64,000 bases of DNA from Pardosa pseudoannulata (lineage: Eukaryota; Arthropoda; Arachnida; Araneae; Lycosidae): positions 137,487,498 to 137,551,497 of the forward strand of contig CM063502.1 of NCBI GenBank assembly GCA_032207245.1. The letters run 5' to 3'. The notes below the pieces were generated by a model that saw only the letters and a list, made by a program, of their open reading frames with translations, did not search any database and was not told the DNA's origin. A program made the translations under genes and the position numbers. Each line of letters opens with the position of its first letter. Position 1 is the first letter of the stretch. Of this stretch, positions 1 through 12,424 are shown piece by piece.

Positions 1-1736
1 TTTGTCATACATGCATTTTTAAACTAAATAAAATTAAATGCATTATAATATTTAGTCAACATCACTCTATTCAAGACAATGATGAGACCCCAGCCACTGA
101 GGGTCGTTATTGCTAAAACAAAGCTGATTATTTAGTCATTAGTAATCAACAGCTTTAATAATAATAAGCACAAATTGTTATAAATGTATAAGCATTGTAT
201 AATCACAACTTGTTATAAAAATATATACTTATAGCATTCATATAAAAAACCAACAATAAAAATTTCAAATATTTTATAAATTTACTGAAAGCATGGGTTT
301 GAATAAATTTTGATAGAGTCGGCAATAGTAAATTCCAGTAGAAATATTAATCTCGTAGAGATTAATTGAAAAAGGAATTTTAAAAAACACCACTTTTTAA
401 TGTTCAAAATAATACACGACAATTTTTCCAAAAACCGTAATTTAATCCTTATATTTCTACCGTTTTCACATAAGCAGATGTTGTTTATTTTATAATGAAT
501 CTTCCTGGTATTGATTCTGCACGGATTTAAGTTGAATAAGCTCAATGCATCTTTTCTTAAAATTGATAGCTTCAAATTGGTATATTTCAAAGGCTATTCA
601 AATTACAACTATAAAATCCCATACAAATAATTTTGTCCAGGTTTGTATATTTTGGAAATTATTTTCTTGGGGAATAAAAAACTTTTAACTATGTGATGTT
701 TTAACTGCTATAGTTAAAACATTTCTCCGGTAATTTTCGGCAAACTCCTGAGACAAATTTAAAACGCTTTCTTTATTTGAAAGGGAATTTTTTTTGTATA
801 AAAATGTACAGAGGGTGATATAAAAATTTTAATTTTTTGTATTTTTATATCAAAATTTTAAAAATTTTAAAAGTTATTCATATGCAGGGTATTTTCGTAT
901 TAAATATATCTTTAAAAAATTAGTAATGAAATCATCATGAATACAAAAGTTAAAAATTTTGTTCCCCGAGTACATTAAACTCAACTTTGATGATCTAGAA
1001 TATAGGCATTCTTATGTTTGATAACAAAAAGAAACACCTGTGTTAATCGCAGTATGGAGTCAAAGAAATTTAATTCCGGCAAGACAGCTTTAACAGCAGA
1101 AGTAATAACATAAGATGCAAGAAAGATTGAGTTTCGACTTTTCAGCTAACTTTATATGTAGATAGTCTGCACTTGACCTTTGAGAAAACAGTTTATGAAA
1201 CAAATACATTATTCGATAAACATCTAGCTTTCCCAAATTATTTTCAGTTGCACACTTTACAAATTTATCACAAAGCAACAAATAGTTTGCTATATTACTC
1301 ATGCATTTTACTTCGCAAACATTTATGCAGGCTTTAAAATGAATAATTAAACATAAATTAAAAAATAAAGGTAAAGCATAAACTATACTTATTTTATTTG
1401 GAGACAGAATTTATAAAATACTTCTACAGTAATTAAAAATATCCTTCTGAAAATATTTTTCCTAAAAATATTATTTTGTGATAATTATCTTAATTACTGG
1501 TTTCGTGATTTTTAAATAAAGATAATAGTACCTAGCTGTTGAAAAAAATAATTAATACCATCTAATATTTAAAAAATACTTAACACAGTACCCCAGGATT
1601 ATAAAAGGAATCTAATCTATAAAATTTTCAGAACTTTAATATAAAGCTTTTTAATAAATGAAATATTTTATTTAAATATTATTATTAGGTTTCTGGTAGA
1701 GTATCATTAATTAATGTAAATCTTTTCTGATTTCAG
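1..1736 (+). other. Presumed intron upstream of the TPR exon
   Basis: AT-rich sequence with no convincing exon on either strand. It ends in a pyrimidine-rich tract and CAG at 1734-1736, which is the acceptor for the exon that follows, so it is inferred to be the last intron of that gene. The short minus-strand ORFs at 282-590 and 1090-1302 match no family I recognise and look fortuitous. Confidence 0.5.
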
Positions 1737-1895
1737 GGTGAATGTCATCAAGCTCTACGACATTATCATGAAGCTTATATGTTGGATCCGGATAATCAAT
1801 TGTTACATGAAAACATGAGAAAACTGAAGTTGCACTTAGTTGACGGCTCAGGTACCTGTGAAGGAAATCCGCCAGCTACTTGCAAAAGTCGGTGA
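1737..1895 (+). CDS. Last coding exon of a TPR-repeat protein
   Basis: This is the final exon of a host gene whose other exons lie before the window. It follows a splice acceptor (CAG at 1734-1736) and reads 52 codons in phase 0 to TGA at 1893-1895. The first 20 residues fit the second half of a tetratricopeptide repeat: the small residues expected at TPR positions 20 and 27, the aromatic at 24 and the proline at 32 are all there, ending in LDPDN. A basic, leucine-rich capping helix and a short Gly/Pro/Cys-rich tail follow. TPRs are protein-interaction helices. The parent could be a TMTC-type O-mannosyltransferase, a TTC protein or another TPR family; this fragment does not decide. The exon boundary falls inside the repeat. 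The sequence is clearly less AT-rich than its flanks and intact, so I take it as a living gene. Confidence 0.75.
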   Translation, partial: GECHQALRHYHEAYMLDPDNQLLHENMRKLKLHLVDGSGTCEGNPPATCKSR

Positions 1896-2160
1896 CAACC
1901 AATAAGTCAAGAGCTTGGGACCAGAGAGGAGTTGCACAATCTCTTATATGGATAAAGCAATGGGAATGATAAATGAATGCAAAGCGATGTTTGTAGGTCT
2001 GCAAACTGTTGTTGTTCGTTTAGATGGCCATGATGTAGAGTGAAATATTGTGTGTGAGTTTGATTTTTATACGTAATAAATTTATGGGTATTTGTAATCT
2101 GTTATGAGTTATTGTCTGTCTCTTTACTAGATCTTTAAGCAGTTTTAAAATAAACAGTTT
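1896..2160 (+). other. 3' UTR of the TPR gene
   Basis: Follows the TGA at 1893-1895. Two AATAAA signals lie at 2075-2080 and 2149-2154, so transcripts probably end within some 30 bases of one of them. Base composition falls back to the AT-rich background after about 2170. Confidence 0.5.
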
Positions 2161-2755
2161 TATTGTTAACCTCTCAACACACCAACCACATTCTTCGGTA
2201 AAAAATACAAGCGATAATGATTATTTTGATTTAAAAATTTTTTCAAAATACTAAGGTATATAAAATGCAATATGGCAGTTCTTTCAGAAAAATAAATAAT
2301 TATTTTTAAGTGAAGTACTTTACCTGGTAAAATATAAACTTATGGTATAAAATACATCCTAAATATTAATTCTTAATTATTAACATACAAGTTTTTAGAA
2401 ATTTTTAAATGCTCTTATGAGTGCCTGCAATTTATTTTATAATTTATTACATTCAATAAACATGAAAAATAAATATCTTACCACGGTAATATATTTTTTG
2501 TCAAAAATATTTTAATAATGTCACCTACTAATTTTCTTAAAGTATAAGGATGAAATATTAAATATTAAACTGTTTTACTGAAATTTTTATTTCATTTTAT
2601 TAGTGTATACCAAAATAAGTAAATTTTCTGCTCCATGAAAAAATTCTTTAACATAATTCTATACTATGAAAGCCTGTAATTCTCCAAATTACAGTATAAA
2701 ATAAATCTAGGAATGTTAACTAGGGAGTAAAAAGTTCTGAATTAAATGACATATA
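2161..2755. other. Gene-free AT-rich spacer
   Basis: Nothing recognisable: no long ORF, repeat or transposon terminus. Downstream intergenic sequence of the TPR gene. Confidence 0.5.
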
Positions 2756-2945
2756 GCCGAACAATGGCGTTATTGTTAGGGCGCTGACTTTCGGTAGCGG
2801 AGTTTGTGGGTCTGAATCCCAATGTTGTATAGAAGTTCGTAGCTGATTGGAGTCGGTACGCCCCCCTTTAAGCGGTACGTCCCCGTATCATTAGCCACCG
2901 TGTTTCAACATTATTAGCAACCGTAGTGCTCCATATCAAACGAAA
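2756..2945 (+). repeat. tRNA-derived SINE, copy 1
   Basis: The head looks tRNA-like, with a degenerate box A around 2765-2780 and a box B (GGTCTGAATCC) at 2809-2819. The body and tail align with the copy at 5716-5900: both have TTTAAGC, then a TAG..C.CGTGTT stretch, then CCGTAG.RCT.CA.ATCAA. Such elements are transcribed by RNA polymerase III and moved by a partner LINE. This copy is diverged, so it is old. A true tRNA gene is ruled out by the poor acceptor pairing and the long non-tRNA body. Confidence 0.65.
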
Positions 2946-3955
2946 TGCTCTACAATGAGCATGCTATCCTCATTTTTTAATTCTGTTTTTATATCCAATT
3001 CTGCGACACTACCGAGGTATGAACCGGAAGTATCATATCAAAGTAAAAAGTAAAATTAGGAGACATCTTAAACGAAACAATAAAACTATCAATGTAACCC
3101 AATGGATGTAGGTAAACCTTTACAACTTATTATACTATAAATTAACAAAGCTACATTCAACTCTAAAATGTTGCAACAGAACTAAAGGAAGTGATAAATC
3201 TTAACCACTTTACAATAGAATGCTTTTGAAAATAATATCTTTTTTTTACCATGCAAAATTTATATTTGCAGAAGGATGCTGATTGTGAGCAGGCTAAGAC
3301 AAATCTTTATTTCTGTAAGCCAAGTATTTAAAATCTATTCGGACTTTGGAGTGCAATATTTTAAGACAATTTTACTTCAGAAAAATATTTATGAAATCAT
3401 GCGTATTCAAGATCTTTAGTTGGATGGGTTTATATAAACAATACATGATACGGGTGAAAAGAACTAAAAAGGCATATCCTTATTGTTAATACCACATCTC
3501 TTCTGAAGAGTTTTCATTGAGCATATAAACACATTACATTATTTTGCTTGGGAATAAGATTCACAGGGACCCACAGTTCATCAAAATTCTAGTATAAAAC
3601 AAATATGAAATTCTATCTATCTATTCTATTCTATTTCTGATTCTTAAACTAAATCCTTCTAACCCGAATACACTTTAATGAATACAGTTACCTCAATTTC
3701 AGACTCTTTCGGGACTTTACTTGAAAAATGTGCCGGAAGTATCAGATCAAGCTATAAATAAATTCGGAGAAATTTTAAAAGAATAGATTTATCTACATGA
3801 ATCAGTGTGTATTTTATATTGCCTATTTATAAATATATTTCTACAGTACCATCCCGAAATGTTTCGAGAGAATACTATCAAAATATACTATAAAAAATGC
3901 AATAAAATACTATGAAATATACTATAAAAAATTCAATAAATTTGAAACAATAGAA
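2946..3955. other. Gene-free spacer with a small tandem duplication
   Basis: AT-rich and without a gene. At 3871-3939 a unit of about 34 bases starting AATACTAT occurs twice in tandem with few differences, directly left of the hAT insertion. Otherwise nothing seen. Confidence 0.5.
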
Positions 3956-4753
3956 CAGGGGTCGGCAACCTGTTTGTTCTTAAGGGCGCAATACTAAATT
4001 TAAAAATCACCGAGGGCGCATATTTTAGTGTGAAACTTGGGTGTCCATATTTTCAGCTAATTTCTTATAATTGGAGATATATTTAGAGTTCCTGGTCCTT
4101 AAACAATTATCTAAATGCGAGTCATTAAGCTTTGTTCAGTATTTTGATTTCAAATTTTTCATATTTGAGAACAAAGACTCGCAATTGTATGTTGCACAAT
4201 ATGAATAAATTTTTAGCGTACATTTCCTTAAAATAGGATACTTATTTTCATCGACTAAATTCCAAAACATTTTATCATTACTATGCGCTTTTAAAATAAT
4301 ATCACTTTGCAAGTTTATTATTTCTAATTCTAGGTCTTCGATATTATGAAGCTCGAAATACACTGAAACTAATTCAAGGACATCATCTTCAGTAACATTG
4401 AATGTATTTATGCAAAATCTTAGAACGGGTTCTAATGCTGCAAAATCGTCAAATCTAGAAGAAAACTCTTCTATTAGCTTATCTATAATTTCTAAATATG
4501 ATGTAGCAGTAAAATTTTCGTTATTCAAATTTAAATTCTCAACAGTATATTTTATATTTGGGATATGTGATAATGATTTTTTCAATAGATGGGATTTCAA
4601 CAACACTAACTTGCATTTGAATGTCCTAAACTCAACTACTTGTATATCGCCGTTTGACAAGAATAAATAAATCGCTCTGGCTATCATACATTTACATTAG
4701 TCCAGCGAGGGCGCATTAAAAATCGATCGGGGGCGCCGCGTTGCCTACCCCTG
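3956..4753 (-). mobile_element. Internally deleted hAT DNA transposon
   Basis: Begins CAGGGGTCGGCAACC and ends CGTTGCCTACCCCTG, imperfect terminal inverted repeats of the hAT type. It is flanked by an exact 8-bp target duplication, CAATAGAA at 3948-3955 and 4754-4761, the length used by hAT transposases. The only coding part is the C-terminal end of a transposase on the minus strand. At 798 bp it is far shorter than an autonomous hAT (about 2.5-4 kb), so most of the transposase is missing and it would need a helper enzyme. Confidence 0.9.
4080..4687 (-). pseudogene. hAT transposase C-terminal fragment
   Basis: A 183-codon open frame (4687 to the stop at 4136) matches the C-terminal part of hAT transposases of the ZBED/GTF2IRD2-like group. 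Near its start are hydrophobic FKCKLVLLKSHL residues, in the middle the RFDDFAALEPVL stretch, and near its end the conserved YNCESLFSNMKNLKSKY of the dimerisation domain. The N-terminal zinc finger and the catalytic core are absent. The frame stops at TGA just after the KSKY residues, yet the same frame continues past it with the expected L..SHLDNCLR pattern. A C-to-T change at a CpG would explain the stop, though this is inferred. The reading frame is otherwise unbroken, so the copy is not very old. Confidence 0.8.
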
Positions 4754-4761
4754 CAATAGAA

Positions 4762-5715
4762 TAATAAACCGATCCATGCAACCTGGTATGTAAACTAAAG
4801 TTAGTACATTTAAATCTGGATAATACCACCCAGATTAGTACTGGAGGTAAAATCTCAAGACACGGGAATTCGTAGATATTTTTAATAAGAGAATTAAACC
4901 AACCAATTTATCTCATATATAGGTTTAAAATACTTATATTTAACTGCCTTTCTATGCCATGACACCACAAGTACAGAAGTACTATCCCAAAGTATAATGA
5001 AATTTATATATATTAAATATTTTAAACAAAAGATTAATAAAAAAATCAAAGTACTAAAAGTATATTGAAAGTGTGTATATTTAAATCATTTTTTATGATA
5101 TGACAAGACACAAAAAACGAACCGAAATTATGAAGCCAAGGTATAAAGAAAATCGAAGAAATTTAAACAAAATAGGAATAAACCGATCAATGACCCCGTA
5201 AAGCATACTAAAATGTTAATTAAATAATACTGCTAAAGTAATTAAAAATAATTTTTTTCTACACGTTTATAAAATAAGTGATAAATTTAAAACCAGTGCT
5301 TGAGAAAATGTTTTCCAATATCTTGCCTTCCTTCAATTTTGAATGAAATCAGCATTAGAATAAGGATGTCACATGTGTGTGAGCTAAAAACAAAATTTGA
5401 TTCTGTCTTTGAGTATTTAAATTTCATTTGAAATGCAATATTTTAACGTGTTTCTAGAGTAGTATTTAAGAAACATCTGTATTCAGGCTTGTTATTACAA
5501 TTCAGGTCACCAACAGACAAAGAAAGCAGTTGAGAAATACTGAGAAAGCGCCTTTTCATTGGTAATTCAAGGTGCATCTCGACCATGAATAAAGGATTTT
5601 CTGAGAACGCATAAATAAGTCACATCAATTTGCCTGGTATATAAATGTTAAACAATAAAGGCAACATTTAACAAATTTTAGTCTAAATGACTTATGAAAT
5701 ATCTTCTGCACAGTA
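4762..5715. other. Gene-free AT-rich spacer
   Basis: No coding, RNA or transposon signal that I can support. Confidence 0.5.
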
Positions 5716-5900
5716 ACAGCCAAACGATGTGTGATTGGCTTGGGTGATGGCCTTCGGTACTGGAGTTCGAGGGTTTGAATCCCACTGTGGCATGGATGTG
5801 CGTAGCAGTTCGAATTTGGCTTTAAGCTGTAGGTCCCGATCTCACTAGACCTCGTGTTGCATAAAAGTAGACCGTAGCACTTCAAATCAATTCTGCTCAG
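5716..5900 (+). repeat. tRNA-derived SINE, copy 2
   Basis: Same family and orientation as the copy at 2756-2945. Box B is GGGTTTGAATCCC at 5771-5783, close to the pol III consensus; box A around 5733-5748 is weak. The tail (about 5846-5890) has the CTCGTGTTGC..AAAGTAGACCGTAGCACT motif interrupted by few changes, shared with the 3' fragments at 13830, 38049 and 47351. Confidence 0.7.
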
Positions 5901-8900
5901 CAAAGAATATTAGATTCGGGCAAATAACTTTAATGAACAGGATTTCTAAATTTACTTTATATGAAATATACAGACAGAGCATTAAAGGGGTGGTTGGGAA
6001 GATGTTCTCTGATCTCGGGATGAGTTGAAATTTGTTGTTTTTATCCACACCAAAATTTTCTCTGGTCATTCAGTATCCAGAGAAGTGGGGGTGGACAACG
6101 GGAGCGAGCCACCTTCTTTCTCTCGAATTTCAGGAGGGTTTATTTTCATTCTTCAATGACATAAGTGTACATTTTTAAATTTAATATTTCTAAACTAAAT
6201 AAATTAACATTTATAGCAATAAATTTTATTTCTTAAAATTTCTATCGATTTTTTTTCTATTTAAATAATTTTTCTTCCATTTTTTAAACATTTACAGAAA
6301 TATTAAGGATGATTCTGCATGGATAATTCTATATTTATAACAATAAATAATTTTTGATTCATTTAAATGCTATTACTGTATATTAAATTTCAAATGTTTT
6401 AATAAATTCGCTTTTTTTTACTTAACCATTTGAAAGGGGCTGTCTAAAGAATAAATGCATTCGAGGGACATATGCTGTCCCAGCCCCTCTGTAAAAGTTA
6501 GAATAACGGAAATATATAATTCATTCATTTCATTTTAATCCCCCCTTCCTATTCCAAAACTAAATCTAGGCTAAGGCCTTAATTTTGGCTATAGTAAGTG
6601 TAGAATCGAAAAGTTACATTTATGGGGTGCTCTGTGCAGCATGATTAGCTATCTGTTTGAAATTAATAAATCTAAATGAAAACACAACTTTCAGGTCAGA
6701 TACAAACGGGACAATTCTGTTTGAGATAAAAGTTTCCTTCTTCCTTGAAGTAGAATAGAATTTAAGGTCGAAAATTTTCATAGGGAATGTAAAATTCCTT
6801 CGTATTAGTGAATGCTTCGTATAATTGAATAGTTAAGAGAATAACTTCGTATAACTGAATAAATAGTATAAAGAAGTTTCCTTTGTGTGTAGAGATATAT
6901 CATTTATACGTACATAATTATAAAGGAAAATGTTACATATTTTAATTACATTTTCACAAATATGTCCATGCATATAAATCTTTACACAAATAATACTTGC
7001 ACATGCAAAGACACCACAGAGCAAAGATGTTATGGAAACTTTAAAGTTTTGACTTCTGTTAAAATTTCTAAAAGAAATACTTTACGAACTGTTTACTAAT
7101 TTTGACGTTTTAAAGAACCTATACAATCTTACACTTTCCAATAAAGTATCATGGAATAGCATTTAGCAGACTGCCTATGAAAGAGAGAAAAATATTTTTT
7201 TTAACCTATTATCATTAAATAATTGGAAATGATTTGTAAATTTTGAATAACATACATTTGAACGTTGAGAATGATTAGGTAAGTTTTTGAAAGCGCAGAT
7301 ATAATATTTAAAAATATCTAACTTTTTTTAAACATTGCAGATTTTTACTTTTTGTCATAATTCATAAATCTGATATATAGTTTACAATACTGCTTACAAA
7401 ACTATAACACACAAAATTTACAGTAAAGGTGCTATTTTTAAGAGGCTTTCATTCTTTTTCTCCTAAAAATTCAAATGATAGAACCATAGATATAAATTAA
7501 AATAAGTTAAAGACCTTTGAAAAAGTAGGAGAAATATCATAATTGTTGAAAAACTGGACAGGAAACTTTAAAACAGCAGGGAAATTCGAGTATTTTCTTG
7601 TGACAATTTACATAAAGATATCTTCTAATTAATTGTTCTTTTCAATTTCATTTAATGTACAATAATTGTAATTTCCTGGGGATTTGATTACATTTTTACC
7701 CATATAATCTAATGTATTTTAATTTTTTTCCTCTACATTTATGTTTAATGAATATTTGTTGTATATCATTTCGCTTACGTTGTTCTATTTCGGATGCATG
7801 CATATATTATAAATTCCTAGGTACATTATACTGAAATCAAATTCTAATTTTACTTTTAGTAATTTTGAGAGATATTTCACTTCAAATATACTTTTTATAT
7901 TTACCTTTATTTACATATTCATTGTAGCATGTAAAATATTGCACGGACAAATTTGAACAGATTGTAAATATTAGCAATTATATAATTCCTCAAACTTTTA
8001 TGAAAAATATTCGTTAATAAATAAGTTTAGCAGTTAACCGTTTATATGCCAGATAAACTTGCTTCCAAACTTACTGACCAATCAATTACCGATTGGGTAG
8101 GATTCTGCTTTTCTGTACTGAAGTTAGTCGATACAAATACCACTTATGACAAGCCTACTTGTAGTTATCTGAAGTAGGTCACTGTCTTATTAGAGTTCGT
8201 GTAGGTAAACAGTAAACGGCAGTATTCCAAACCAAGCCAAAAATTAAAACTTATTTTATTTGGGAAAATTTGGTCTAAATATTTTAGCTTTACATGTTTT
8301 AAGTATTACAATAGATTCTGATTTTGTCTTTACTTTTCTGTCATAGATTCCTATTCATTTACACATAAAAATATAAATAATAATGCTAATAATAGCTGAA
8401 TTATAAAATTATACTAGAAAAAATGCATTGAAATATAAACCTGATCAAAAAAGGAAGATTTTACTTACATATACAAATGTCGATAAAAATGATAGGATAA
8501 TACACCATTTCGCAGACAACTAACACATAAAAAATATGTGTACCGTGTGTGATACAGTTGTGATAAATTTCATAGCCATACTGTATTATTTTTATTGTAA
8601 CCTAAATGTTACACATTCTGCAACGAAATATCTTGCAGTCCATGACCATAAATCAGATTAATGATGAGCTCAAATCCTGGGAAATATGACAGATTGTATT
8701 GCTTTTATGTGTACATTGTGTATTTCCTTTTCTTTTTCTTTGTTTATGGAAACATTTTTACTTTATGGAAAACATCTAATGTAGAATAAAATAAAAACTA
8801 CCTTCTAGTGAAGATAAAAGTACAAAAATTAACAAATTTCTTTAAAGGTTATTTTCTAAAATGAATTTTAGGAAATAATGATTTTAAGCCCTATAGTTAA

Positions 8901-9020
8901 GACGTTATTCATGACAAGATGTTACAAAGTTGTCTTCATTCTTTTATCACTTACCCACACACATTCTCTCTTATATACAGACACATACAGATACAAATAT
9001 GTACACACATACGTTGCATG
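5901..9020. other. Gene-free stretch
   Basis: Mostly AT-rich and without recognisable features. A less AT-rich patch at about 6060-6130 and a small hairpin, GGGACA/TGTCCC near 6475-6491, stand out. 8040-8220 is also less AT-rich than its surroundings. None of these could be assigned to a family. Confidence 0.45.
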
Positions 9021-9112
<92 letters not shown>

Positions 9113-9133
9113 TATATACATATATATATATAC

Positions 9134-9212
<79 letters not shown>

Positions 9213-9252
9213 TATATATATATAAAATATATATATATATATATATATATAT
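9021..9252. repeat. (TA)n microsatellite with CA interruptions
   Basis: About 230 bp of almost pure TA dinucleotides, starting as CATACATACA and broken by TACATA steps between 9105 and 9150. Long Tyr-Ile open frames on both strands are artefacts of the repeat. Confidence 0.95.
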
Positions 9253-9340
9253 GAACATGTGATAACGGCACATGTTTTCATCGGGAATTCATTTACTCAA
9301 AATGACATCCGGGACATCGAATGGAAATTTTGTGCTATAA

Positions 9341-9377
<37 letters not shown>

Positions 9378-10346
9378 TTGCAAAATTATATATTCTAGAA
9401 AACAAAGAATTTTAAAGAATAGATTTGATGTAGAATTCATATCTGTACAAGAATTTTGTATTGAATACAGATTATATCTTCTTGAATACAATTTAATTTA
9501 AATAAATTAAATTATTTAATGCACCTAGCAATAATAAAGAGGTATTTCCTATCTTAACAGATTGCGAACATCCGTGATTAGAGACACAGTTTAATTTTTA
9601 GAAATTGCACAATTCTTTGAATAGTATCTCATTAAAATGTTCTGCTAAGAATTTAATTTCTAGAAATACATTTTAGTTGATTTACGTTATTCCTTTAACG
9701 CGCTGTTATTACTCTGAAAGTTTTTAAATAATTTACATTAGATTTATTCCATAACTGAATGAATATTTAAATAAATGAAAGAAGATACATATCGTTAATG
9801 CATGCATATGCGAGTTTATTTTTGCACTTAACTGGTGTGATATTTTATATATATTAATTTCTTTCTTATACGGCTCATATACTATGACTATCACCAATTA
9901 CGTCAACTATGATTGAACAGGTTAATAAGTTATAACCGATAAATGTGAGCATTAGACAGCAAAACATTCAAATATAGTTAATATTAATTTTACATCTTCT
10001 TACGCAAGAAAAGAATATAAATCATTAACTGTTATTTCAGTGGTTGATTTTATTTTTACAGATACATTTTATGATAATAAAATGGGTGTATAGAGTATTT
10101 AAAGTTCTCGTTTTTCTGTCTAAGTCACTATTTAGATGAAGGCCCCTTGCCGGGCAGAGATAGCCTACTATTATTCAACAGTTAAAATAATTTTGTATTA
10201 TATACCTCTGCTGTGAATAAAACCCTTTCTCAACACGGCTTGAATGTTATTGAATCACTGTTTAATAGTAAAAAATAAAAAATGAAACATAAAATGTATC
10301 ATTAATTTAAAAAAGAAACTATACTGAAAAGATGTAAAGACTTTAA
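9253..10346. other. Gene-free stretch with a short (TA)n run
   Basis: A second (TA)n run lies at 9342-9374. Near 10140-10250 a less AT-rich segment with an AATAAA motif could be the end of an old retroelement, but no boundary is visible. Otherwise nothing. Confidence 0.45.
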
Positions 10347-10565
10347 CCCTTAATTTGACAAGATGTTTTTTCAAATATTTTTTAATTTCTGTTATTTTTC
10401 CATGTCTGTATAGACATTAGAATCTCTGTAAAATAAACAAAAGAAATATATCATTTTCCATTTTTGAGATAATTAATGTCTGCTGTGGCGAACACTGACA
10501 ATTATGTTATAATAGTTATAAATATACATGTCTGGTGTAGAGGCTAGACTTATCCAAATTAAGAG
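10347..10565 (-). mobile_element. TTAA-flanked MITE, copy 1
   Basis: A 219-bp element flanked on both sides by TTAA (10343-10346 and 10566-10569). Its ends are inverted repeats, CCCTTAATTTG and, with one change, CCAAATTAAGAG. TTAA duplication plus ends beginning CCC are the hallmarks of piggyBac-type elements. The whole element aligns in reverse complement with 37316-37536 at roughly 85-90 percent by eye, which proves it is a mobile family. It has no coding capacity. Confidence 0.85.
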
Positions 10566-10569
10566 TTAA

Positions 10570-12424
10570 AATTTTGAACAATGCATAATATTCTGAATAC
10601 GATCTGCATGGTATGTAAATAAAGTAAAATTAGATTGAGATTATATTAAATCTTTATATAGTATACAAGAACATGTAACACATAATTTTCTGTACAGATT
10701 TCTAGCATATTTATCATGTGTATATGTGTTATAACGTGTTACTTACATACTGATACCCGTTACCATTATAGAAGCTCTTATTTTTTGTGACAAAGATGTT
10801 TTCATATTTGAGGTATAAACATGCAAATCATTTATCCATTACAATATAAGTTGCGTTTTCTAGAAGAGATGTAAATACATTAACCTCAGTGTTTTCTAAA
10901 TAGTTTACATTTTCTTCTTTTAAATACCGCATTGCAATCAGAAAATATACAAAAATAGGGTTGAACTTTATCGTGTTATTAAAGAAACACTGTTATTCTT
11001 GACCCAGTCTCTACAAATAGATAAAAACCGAATAAGAACAATCAAGTGAGACTTATGATATCAGATTCTCTGAATTCAATTAACTCCGCAGAGTTTAGGA
11101 ATATTTATCTAATGTTGTGGGTACACAAGGACATGAAGACAAAGTGTACCATAAATATATCTTCAGGGAGAACTTTTATGATGCCAAATAAGCAGAACTA
11201 TATTTTTTAATGAGTATTGTGGTACATTACTCATCAACAGTAATGTACCAAATACATTTTCTTGGTACATTACTTTGTGAGTACATCTATCATGAAAAAT
11301 GGAAAGTAAATCACAATTCAACATTCTACATTTCGTATGACCTTAAGGATGTTGATGAAATAAGTAAAACACCGTATTTAGGTCCGGATTACAAGTGGAT
11401 TTTTAAAGTCAATCGGTATCAACAGTTCAAATCGCTTTAATTTACTTGACAACAGACTAAACTTTGCAACAGCAAGTAAAAAAACAAAACAGCAGAATAT
11501 TTTGATCTCATTTTGTTTATCAAATTAATTTTCTTAACCATTATAAATTTAAAAATAATATTAGATAAAAATAGTTTCACTTAATGGGAAGGGAAAATGT
11601 TTGAAAGTCAATATCTAATTTTTTAATATTTGTCAATCGAATGCAAGTATTTGCATATAATAAGCACTAAGCACACCATTTTTATCTTAAAAAACTTAAA
11701 CATTTACTTAATTCTTACTTATAAAGGTAATACTACTTATAAAGATTATGATGATGATGATAATGATATTACTTATAAAGATCTTACTTATAAAGATGAA
11801 CATTTTAGGAAGTAGAGAACAATTCATTATATCATGAGAATTCCTTAAAATAAGGTCATAGTACAAGTCATCAATCGCTATAAATTTTTCTCATAAAATT
11901 TAACAAGAAATTAGGTGAACCCATTATGTCGGATAGACAGCATCTTACTTACAAAATAATTTCAATGAATCTATTGTAAATAAACATAAACTATTAATAA
12001 AATAATACTTTTAAAATATGAACTTAAATAAAAAAAAAATGAAATAAGTTAAATAAGAGAAAGTTCCCCCAAACCAGTCTCATTAGAACAGACAGCATCT
12101 ACAAGAAATTTCTATATCTGGATAAATTCATCCACAGCTGTCGAAAATGTCAAGGACTAGTAAATACAAATAAACAATGGAACGAAAATATTGCAGGAGA
12201 AATTTAAGAAAGTATTTGTAATTTATTTTCTCCAGTATGAACACTCAATTTAGATTCATTGGTATATATTTTACTCAAACTTAGATAGCTATAACGAAAA
12301 TTCTTTACCTACCATTCTGAGAAAAGTAAATGGATAGGTCTCCGCAAGATAACACTCTAGCACTATGAATTGTACTATATACTACTTATTGTTGAATACA
12401 ATTCTATCTATTTGTACCGAGGTA
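10570..12424. other. Gene-free stretch with small repeats
   Basis: Contains a hairpin with an extra direct copy of its arm at 11221-11274 and, at 11715-11800, several TTACTTATAAAG units around a GAT run. The 76-codon ORF at 11210-11440 covers the hairpin, matches nothing I know, and is not called. Confidence 0.45.
11221..11274. repeat. Hairpin plus third arm copy
   Basis: GGTACATTACT (11221-11231) is followed after 7 bases by its exact reverse complement AGTAATGTACC (11239-11249), then by a second direct copy at 11264-11274. The 11-bp stem with a 7-base loop would form a stable cruciform or RNA hairpin. Confidence 0.8.

Noticed and set aside
2756..2825. tRNA gene
   Set aside because: Only box B is good. 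Arms do not pair properly and the sequence continues into a shared SINE body.
4398..4670. 90-codon plus-strand ORF
   Set aside because: Antisense shadow of the hAT transposase fragment.
8878..9281. Long Tyr-Ile ORFs on both strands
   Set aside because: Pure translation of the (TA)n microsatellite; the same applies at 29846-30686, 38963-39241 and 41067-41480.
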